Source: Monodelphis domestica
Lineage: Eukaryota; Chordata; Mammalia; Didelphimorphia; Didelphidae
NCBI RefSeq assembly: GCF_027887165.1
Contig: NC_077227.1
Coordinates: forward strand, 540,385,889-540,449,888
Reading direction: 5' to 3'
DNA length: 64,000 nucleotides
Shown piece after piece: positions 56,440 to 64,000 of the stretch (position 1 is the stretch's first letter; each line of letters starts with the position of its first letter). The translations under genes and the position numbers were made by a program. The notes under the pieces are model-generated. The model was given only the letters and a program-made list of their open reading frames with translations, had not been told where the DNA came from and searched no databases.

Positions 56440-56900
56440 TGCATATGCATACACTCCCCCCCCAAATTAAAAGGACTACCCAACCAAACTGCCTGGGCAA
56501 ATTGCAATTTTCATCCCCATTGTTTTCCCAGTGTGGATAGTTAATCCTGTATCTTTCACCTTTATATGAATGTAATTGGAATGTGGTGAACCTCTGTAGT
56601 TTGATGCAATTAGGATAATGTTATTCTCAAATAGGGACTTTAGGAGAAAATCTCCTTGTTACACAAAGTATCATTTTGTTTGGACTTTATGTGAGACATG
56701 ACACCAACACCCCCCTGAAGTGAACTTAAATCCCTCTGTTTGACACTTTAATTGATGTTAACACATAGCTGTTTCTGAAATCATTCTTTTTCTTAAATCC
56801 TGAACTCCCACCTGTACTAAAGAGCTGCCAAAGCTTCAGAAGACATTTAATTTACCCCCAACTGTTCTCCTACCAGCTACCCATTGTGACTAATGGTAGA
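56440..56900. promoter_or_regulatory. Candidate conserved non-coding element
   Basis: Repeat-free, high complexity. Contains a SOX-like ccattgttttc, T-box-like tttcacctttata, OTX-like gttaatcctg, and homeodomain cores (atgtaattgg, actttaattgatg, acatttaatttac). Stretches of intact, varied sequence with no decayed-repeat look continue for about 450 bp. No coding frame of note. Confidence 0.45.
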
Positions 56901-57559
56901 CTGTCCTTAGACTCAACAAGTTCATACTTTAACCAGCTTAATTCATCAGCCATAATAATATACTCAAACCTCAGAATTTTAGCTATTCTAGAATTCAAGC
57001 TAAAAGCATGGGATAATTCAGGTCCCTTTATAAAATTTTTAATTTTATTCAGTCAATTTAGAACATTATTCTCTGGATACAAGAATCATATTTTTCCCTC
57101 CCTACCCTCACCGCACCCTTCCCAAAGCTGATATGCAATTCCAGTGGGTATTGCCTGTGTCCTTGATCAGAACCTATTTCCATGTTGTTGATGTTTGCAC
57201 TAGGATGATCATTTAGAATCTACATACCCAATCATATCCCCCTCTACCCATGTATTCAAGCAGTTGTTTTTATTCGGTGTTTCTACTCCTACAGTTTTTC
57301 CTCTGAATGTGGATAGTGCTCTTTCTCATAGATCCCTCCAGGTTGTTCAGGATCAATACATTGCTACTAATGGAGAAGTCCATTATATTTGATTGTACCA
57401 CAGTGAATCAGTCTCTGTGTACAATGTTCTCCTGGTTCTGCTCCTCTCACTCTGCATAAATTCCTGGAGGTTGTTCCAGTTCACATGGAATTCCTCCACT
57501 TTATTATTGCTTTTAGTACAATAGTATTCCATCACCAACATATACCACAATTTATTCAG

Positions 57560-60033
57560 TCATTCCCCAATTGAAGGGCAACCCCTCATTTTCCAATTTT
57601 TGGCCACCACAAAAAGTGCAACTATGAATATTCTTGTACAAGTCTTTTTCCTTATTATCTCTTTGGGGTATAAACCAAGCAGTGCTATGACTGGATCAAA
57701 GGGTAGACATTCTTTTTTCGCCCTTTGGGAATAGTTCCAAATTGCCCTCCAGAATGGTTGTATTAATTCACAACTCCACCAGCAATGAATTAATATCCCA
57801 ACTTGGCCACATCCCCTCCAGCATTCATTACTTTCCATAGCTGTCGTGTTAGCCAATCTGCTAGGTGTGAGGTGATACCTCAGAGTTGTTTTGATTTGCA
57901 TCTTTCTGATTATAAGAGATTTAGAACACTTTTTCATGTGCTTATTAATAGTTTTGATTTCTTTGTCTGAAAATTGCCTATTCATGTCCCTTGTCCATTT
58001 TTCTTTTTATTTAAAAAAAAAAAAAACCTTACCTTCTGTCTTGGAGTCAATACTGTGTATTGGCTCCAAGGCAGAAGAGTGGTAAGGGCTAGGCAATGGG
58101 GGTCAAGTGACTTGCCCAGAGTCACACAACTAGGAAGTGGCCGAGGTCAGATTTGAACCTAGGACCTCCCATCTCTAGGCCTGGCTCTCAATCCGCTGAG
58201 CTACCCAGCTGCACCCCCTTGCCCATTTTTCAATTGGAGAATGGCTTGATTTTTTGTACAACTGGTTTAGCTCTTTATAAATTTGAGAAATTAGACCTTT
58301 GTCAGAGGTTTTTGTTATGAAGATTGTTTCTCAATTTGTGGCTTTCCATCTAATTTTAGTTACATTGGTTTTGTGTGTACAATACCTTTTTAATTTGATG
58401 TAATCAAAATTGTTTATTTTACATTTTGTGACTCTTTCTAAGTCTTGCTTGGTTTTAAAATCTTTCCCTTCCCAAAGGTCTGACATGTATACTATTCTGT
58501 ATTCACCAATTTACTTATAGTTTCCTTCTTAGTCATTCACACCTTCTGAGTTTATCTTGGTGTAAGGTGTGAGGTGTTGATCCAAACCTAATCTTTCCCA
58601 CACTGTCTTCCAATTTTTCATGTAATTTTTTATCAAATAGTGGATTTTTGTCCCAAAACCTGGGGTCTTTGGGTGTGTCACAGACTGTCCTGTTGAGGTC
58701 ATTTACTACAAGTCTATTCCACTGATCCTCCTTTCTGTCTCTTAGCCAGTACCAAATTGTTTTGATGACCACTGCTTTGTAATAGAGTTTGAGATCTGGG
58801 ACTGCAAGGCCACCTTCCTTTGTATTTTTTTTCATTATTTCCCTGGATATCCTTGATCCTTTGTTCTTCCAAATGAACTTTGTTATGGTTTTTTCTAATT
58901 CAGTAAAAAAGTTTTTTGGAAGTTCAATGGGTATGGAACGAAATAGATAGATAAATTTGGGTAGGATGGTCATTTTTATTCTGTTAGCTTATCCCACCCA
59001 TGACCAATCAATGTTTTCCCAATTGTTTAGATCTAGTTTTAATTTTGTGTAGAGTGTTTTGTAGTTGTGTTCATATAGTTCCTGTGTTTGTCTCAGGAGA
59101 TAGATTCCTAACTATTTTATTTTGTCTAAGTTAATTTTGAATGGGATTTCTCTTTGTAGTTCTTGCTGCTGAGCTGTGTTGGAATTATATAGAAATGCTG
59201 ATGACTTATGTGGGTTTATTTTGTATCCTGCAACTTTGCTAAAGTTGTTGACTATTTAGATTAGCTTTTTGGTTGAATCTCTAGGATTCTTTAAGTAGAC
59301 CATCATGTCATCTGCAAAGCGCGATAATTTGGTTTCCTCCTTGCCTATTTTAATGCCTTCAATTTCTTTTTCTTCTCTATTTGCTACTGCTAGTGTTTCT
59401 AGTACAATGTCAAATAATAGAGGTTATAATAGGCATCCTTGTTTCACTCCTGATCTTATTGGGAAGGCTTCGAGTTTATCCCCATTACAGATGATGTTTG
59501 CTGATGGTTTTAGATATATATTGTTTATTGTTTTTTGGAACATCCCTTCTATTCCTATGCTTTCTAGTTTTTTTAATAGGAATGGGTGTTGTATTTTGTC
59601 AAAGGCTTTTTCTGCATCTATTGAGATAATCATGTGATTTTTGTTGGTTTGCTTGTTGATGTGGTCAATTATGTGGATGGTTTTCCTAATCTTGAACCAG
59701 CCCTGCATCCCTGGTATAAATCCTACTTGATCATGGTGAATGACTCTTCTGATCACTTGCTGGAGTCTTTTTGCTAGTATCCTTTATAAGATTTTTGCAT
59801 TTATATTCATTAGGGAGATTGGTCTATAATTTTCTTTCTCTGTTTTTGGCCTGCCTGGCTTTGGATTTAGTACCATGTTTGTGTCATAAAAGGAATTTGG
59901 TAGAACTCCCTCTTTGCTTATTATGTCAAATAGTTTGTATAGTATTGGGGTTAGCTGTTCTTTGAATGTTTGTTAGAATTCACTGGTGAATCCTCAGGCC
60001 CTGGGGATTTTTTCTTAGGAAGTTCTTTGATGC
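57560..60033 (-). pseudogene. L1 ORF2 without endonuclease, broken
   Basis: Three open fragments remain: RT (59756-59424: [15 protein letters not shown], then GVKQGCLL), thumb/C-terminal (58973-58533: KLYYKAVVIKTIWYWLRDRK) and the C-terminus (57985-57560, ending MRGCPSIGE). Stops, frameshifts and the SINE insertion separate them. The N-terminal third including the whole endonuclease domain is deleted. Non-functional. Confidence 0.92.
58004..58215 (-). mobile_element. tRNA-SINE (SINE1-like) inserted in L1 ORF2
   Basis: On the minus strand it has head ggtgcagctgggtagctcag, centre gtcacttgacccccattgcc and a cttggagccaatac-type tail. It is flanked by cccttgtccatttttc (57988-58003) and cccttgcccatttttc (58216-58231), a 16-bp duplication with one mismatch. 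It is closely similar to the copy at 23091-23298. Confidence 0.94.
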
Positions 60034-60120
60034 ATGAGCTTCTTTATGACATATAAGTGTACCCCCATTTGTTTTTTTCCCACTTCTTTTAGTATTAACC
60101 TCCTTTTTTTTAGCTCTGGT

Positions 60121-60126
<6 letters not shown>

Positions 60127-60181
<55 letters not shown>
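60127..60181. repeat. (TA)n(CA)n microsatellite
   Basis: About 22 TA units followed by six CA units, close to the internal deletion point of L1 unit A. ORFs across it encode Tyr/Ile repeats and are artefacts. Confidence 0.95.
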
Positions 60182-60420
60182 TGTATATGTATTTATGCAT
60201 GCATATATCTATGTACCTATTTATGTCTTGTCCTTTCATCCTATACAGTTTGTCACTGTTCCCTCTAAGTGTAATTCTTCTAGCTGCCCAGGTGATAGCA
60301 ACAGTTTTTAAGAGCTAACAATGACCTCTTTTCTTATAGGGATACATATCATTTTAACTTACTGAGTCTCTTTAAAAAATTTGTTGTCGTTTTGTTTTGT
60401 TTTTCTTTTTCCCCTCTTTT

Positions 60421-61440
60421 TCAATTACCTTTTGATGATTCTCTTGAGTTCTGTGCTTGGACATTGAATTTTCTGTTCAGGTCTGGTCTTTTCTTTACGA
60501 ATGCGTGGAATTCTTCTATTGTATTGAATGACCATACTTTCCCCTGTAAGAATATAGTCAGTTTTGATGGGTATTTGATTCTTGGTTGTAGACCTAGTTC
60601 CCTGCCTTTCCAGCATATCGTATTCCATGCCTTTCGGTCTTTCAGTGTGGATGCAACCAAATCCTGTGTTATCCTCACTGTGTTTCCATGGTATCTGAAT
60701 GGCTTCCTCTTGGCAGCTTGTAATATCTTTTCTTTCCTCTGATAGTTTTTGAAATTGGCTATAACATTTCTGGATGTTGTCAGTTGGGGATTAAATACAG
60801 GAGGTGATCTGTGGATTCTTTCAATCTCCACTTTCCCCTCTTGTTCTAGGATATCGGGACAGTTTTCCTGAATAATTTCCTGTAGTATTATGTCCAGGCT
60901 TTTTCTTTTGTCATGGTCTTCTGGTAGTCCAATGATTCTTAAATTGTCTCTTCTCGAATGATTTTCTAAATCATCTGTTTTGTGAATGAGATGCTTCACA
61001 TTTTCCTCAGTTTTTTCATTCTTTTTGTTTTGTTTTATAGTGTCCTGCTGCCTTGTGAGGTCACTTAATTCCAGTGGTTGTATTCTGGTTATTAAAGATT
61101 GGATTTAATCTCTGGCTTTTTGGTCATCCTTTTCCTTCTGGTCTGATTTTCTTTGAAGATCATCTTTCATCCTCTTTACCTCATCTTTCATCTCCCTTGC
61201 CTCATTTTCCAGATGGTTAATTTTGGCTTTCAGGACTCTCTTTTCTCGTTTTAGTTCAACTGCCTGTTTCCAGATGACTTATCTTAATTTTTAAGTTCTT
61301 TTCTCAATTGTCTTAAGCCTCTCTTAATTTTGTTTTGAGTTCTTCCACAGCCTATATCCAATTCGCTGGAATTTTCTGCTGATCTCTCCCCTCTTTTCCA
61401 TTTGCTGAGTAGAAGCCGTCTATTGTAGTTTCTTCTTTTT
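60421..61440 (-). pseudogene. L1 ORF1, C-terminal two-thirds open
   Basis: A 192-codon frame (60999-60421) encodes the RRM and C-terminal domains of ORF1p: ENHSRRDNLRIIGLPE near its start, NVIANFKNYQRKEKILQAAK in the middle, and a long basic C-terminus. ORF1p binds L1 RNA and acts as a nucleic-acid chaperone. The N-terminal coiled-coil part (61000-61440) is interrupted by stops. It is better preserved than the ORF1 at 36.3-37.1 kb. Confidence 0.9.
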
Positions 61441-62208
61441 CTATTGTTTGCTCAAATTCACCCCTTACTCCCGGTATTTGTCTGTGCTCTTGCTCCTCTC
61501 ATTTTTTTTTTGTTTTTTGGGGGCTTCTATCAGTCTCCCCTCTTGGAGCTTTTACAGAAGATCTCTCAGTGTAGTCTCTGGGGGAGGGTTGTTGGGGGTT
61601 TGAGTTTCCCTGTCCTCTGGAGGCTTTTGATTAGATTAAAGTCCAGCAGTCAATGAGGATGGGTGTGGAGCCTGGACTTCCCAAATTCAGGAGACTTTTG
61701 ATGGGATTAAGTTCACCTTAGTTGGGCTGGGTGTATTCTGAGTCCTAAACTTCCTGGAAGGCTGGAGCAAATATGGAGGATCTCCAAAGCTCTGGCCAGG
61801 CTGCCAGGTCTATGCTCCCTCTCTAGCTCCTTCCCCACCATCCATGTTGGATGCTTTGAACTTGGCACAGTCCTTCTCTCAAGCTTTGCCCTTCAGACCA
61901 GCTCCTTTGCCTGCCCAGAAGTTGCCACTGCTGCTGGAATCTCAGCTCTCTGGATGGAAGCAGGGATGGGTCCTGGGACATTCCTTCTGTCTTCCCCTTA
62001 AACCCCAGTGTTCTTGGATTCTGGCTTTTGATGGGGGGGGGCATACCTTTTGAATTAAGTCCAGCAGGAGGGTTCCTTGGCTCTGTCTTGTTAAGTTTCG
62101 TTTTCAGTCCTCTGGGAGCATCCAGTTTGTGATCAGTAAGGGATCAGTAAGGAAGGATTTTCAGAGGTCTGAACTTCTTCTCCTTCTAGGTGGCCATCTT
62201 GAATCCAC
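61441..62208 (-). promoter_or_regulatory. L1 unit A 5' UTR
   Basis: Moderately GC-rich, uncoded segment between ORF1 and the presumed L1 start near 62208. It contains repeated gattaagtcca-type blocks (ttagattaaagtccagcag at 61632-61650; gattaagttcacctta at 61705-61720; ttaagtccagcaggagg at 62056-62072), perhaps remnants of 5' UTR monomers. The ORFs here are artefacts. Confidence 0.6.
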
Positions 62209-64000
62209 CTCTCTCATTTTCCAATTTTTTGCCACCACAAAGAGTGCAACTATGAATATTCTTTTACATGTCTTTTTCCTTATTGTCTCCTTGGGGTACA
62301 AACACAGCAGTGCTATGGCTGGATCAAAGGACAGGAGTCTTTTAGCGACCTTTGGGCATAGTTCCATGTTGCCCCCCAGAATAGTTGGATGAGTTCACAA
62401 CTCCACCAGCAATACATTAATATCCCAACTTTTACCACATCCCTTCCAGCATTCATCACTTTCCATTGCTATCATGTTAGCCAGTCTGTTAGGTGTGAGG
62501 TGATACTTCAGAGTTGTGTTGATTTGCATCTCTCTGATTATAAGAGATTTAGAACACTTTTTCATGTGCTTATTAATAGTTTTGATTTCTTTAACTGAAA
62601 ATTGTCTATTCATGTCCTTTGCCCATTTATTAATTGGAGAATGGCTTGATTTTTTGTATAATTGATTTAGTCCTTTATAAGTGTGAGTAATTAGACCTTT
62701 GTCAGAGGTTTTTGTTATGAAGATTGTTTTCCAATTAATGGATACCATTCTAATTTTGTTTGCACTGGTTTTGTTCATACAAAAACTTTTTAATTAGATG
62801 TAATCAAAATTATTTAATTTACATTTTGGGATTTTTTCCTATTTCTTGCTTGGTCTTAAAATCTTTCCTTTCCTGAAGATCTGACATGTATATTATTATG
62901 TATTCACCTAATTTACTTATAGTTTCCTTCTTTATATTCAAGTCATTCCCCCTTTCTGAGTTTATCTTGGTGCAGGGTGTGAGATGTTAACAAACCTAAT
63001 CTCTCCCATACTGTCTTCCAATTTTCCCAGCAGTTTTTTTTGTTTTGTTTTTGTTTTTTTTTATCAAATAGTGGATTTTGGTCCCAAAAGCTGGGATCTT
63101 CAGGCTTATCACAGACTGTCTTGATGAGGTCACTTACCCCAAGTCAATATCAATGATCCTCCTTTCTGTCTCTTAGCCAGTACCATATTGTTTTGATGGC
63201 CACTGCTTTATAGTATAGTTTGAGATATGGGACTACAAGGCCACCTTCCTTTGTATTTTTTTTCATTATTTCCCTGGATATCCTTGATCTTTTGTTCTTC
63301 CAAAAGAACTTTGTTATGTTTTTTTCTAATTCACTAAAGAAGTTTTTTGGTAGTTCAATCATTATGGCATTAATAAGTTAATTAATTTGGGTAGGATTGG
63401 CATTTTTATTATTTTAGCTTGTGCTACCCATGAGCAATCAATGTTTTCCCAATTATTTAGATCTAGTTTTAATTTTGTAGAGAGCATTTTTTGTTGTATT
63501 CATATATTTTCTGTGTTTGTCTCAGCAGATATATTCCTAAACATTTTATGTTGTCTAGGGTGATTTTAAATGTAATTTCCCTTTCTAATTCTTGCTGCTG
63601 AGATTTGTTGGAAATATATAGAAATGCTGATGACTTATGTGGGTTTATTTTGCATCCTACAAGTTTGCTAAAGTTGTTGATTATTTCTACTAGCTTTTTA
63701 GTTGATGCTCTAGGATTCTTTAAGTAGACAATCATATCATCTGCAAAGAGTGATAGCTTGGTCTTCTCATTGCCTATTTTAATAATTTCCATTTCTTCTT
63801 CTTCTCTATTTGCTACTGCTAGTATTTCTAGTAAAATGATAAATAATGGAGGTGATAATGGGCATCCTTGTTTCCCTCCTGATCTTATTTGGGAAGGCTT
63901 CTGTATTATTCCCATTGCAAATGATGTTAGCTGATGGTTTTATATAGATACTGTTTATTATTTTTAGGAATGACCCTTCTATTCTTATGCTTTCTAGTAT
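62209..64000 (-). mobile_element. L1 unit B: ORF2 part, running off the window
   Basis: Minus-strand L1 ORF2 that stops near its C-terminus at 62209, directly against the 5' end of unit A. The last about 40 codons, stop and 3' UTR are missing. It continues upstream beyond 64000. It is collinear with ORF2 of units at 57.6-60.0 and 33.4 kb. Confidence 0.92.
62209..64000 (-). pseudogene. L1 ORF2 of unit B, broken
   Basis: Open fragments: RT (63915-63469) with GGKQGCPLSPPLF and the catalytic [10 protein letters not shown] block, thumb (63362-63150), a 127-codon C-terminal piece (62778-62395) and a last one that fuses with the neighbouring 5' UTR (62367-62161, ...VVAKNWKMREVDSRWPPRR). Stops and frameshifts separate them. 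The RT active-site Asp pair is kept, but the gene is not functional. Confidence 0.9.

Larger units (their letters stand above)
57030..62208 (-). mobile_element. L1 unit A: 5' UTR to 3' UTR, internally deleted
   Basis: On the minus strand: 5' UTR (62208-61441, beginning near ttcaagatggccacctagaa), ORF1 (61440-60421), spacer with a TA/CA tract, a jump at about 60033 into the RT half of ORF2, the ORF2 stop (57560) and the 3' UTR to 57030. Compared with the L1 at 33.4-37.9 kb, the endonuclease and N-terminal RT part (about 1.3-1.4 kb) is missing. A SINE sits at 58004-58215. The poly(A) tail is decayed. Confidence 0.92.

Noticed and set aside
60034..60318. Ile/Tyr-repeat ORFs on both strands
   Set aside because: They are translations of a TA/CA microsatellite.

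Overview
The window is vertebrate nuclear DNA, most likely from a marsupial. The evidence is the repeat content. It has marsupial-style L1 LINEs, tRNA-derived SINEs whose 3' tails match RTE/Bov-B LINEs, a second tRNA-SINE family with a conserved non-RTE tail, and many old L2, L3/CR1 and MIR-type copies. The DNA is AT-rich and CpG-poor. I found no multi-exon gene, tRNA, rRNA, operon or CRISPR array. It reads as a gene desert or a very large intron. I could not assign a species. Repeat names below come from remembered family consensus features, not from a database search.

Layout. 0-5.4 kb: an L2 LINE and L1 pieces in both orientations. 5.4-8.9 kb: an L2 copy interrupted by an LTR, itself interrupted by a 5'-truncated L1 with a 17-bp target duplication and an apparent 3' transduction. 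9-30 kb: scattered old L1, L2, L3 and MIR copies, a small candidate LTR at 20.5 kb, and repeat-poor islands near 14 kb and 28.4-29.3 kb that look like conserved non-coding elements. 30.6-32.7 kb: a small hAT-like element and a decayed RTE LINE. 32.7-42.4 kb: a dense L1 complex. It holds a minus-strand L1 with 5'UTR, ORF1 and half of ORF2, then older plus-strand L1 carrying an RPS27A retrocopy, a younger nested L1 and a solo LTR inside that L1. 43-57 kb: SINEs, L2 pieces, more candidate conserved islands, a hAT-like element with an 8-bp target duplication, and a 61-bp inverted repeat 0.47 kb apart. 57-64 kb: two minus-strand L1 units joined head to tail.

The only full-length cellular coding sequence is the RPS27A retrocopy (ubiquitin fused to ribosomal protein S27a, 156 codons, no introns, poly(A) tail). 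Its reading frame is open, but the last residue of ubiquitin is Ser instead of Gly, so it should not release conjugatable ubiquitin. All other long ORFs are LINE remnants or chance frames. The strongest signals are structural: nested insertions with readable target duplications, the L1 3' transduction, the L1-L1 junction, the isolated inverted repeat, and several non-repetitive islands that may be enhancers.
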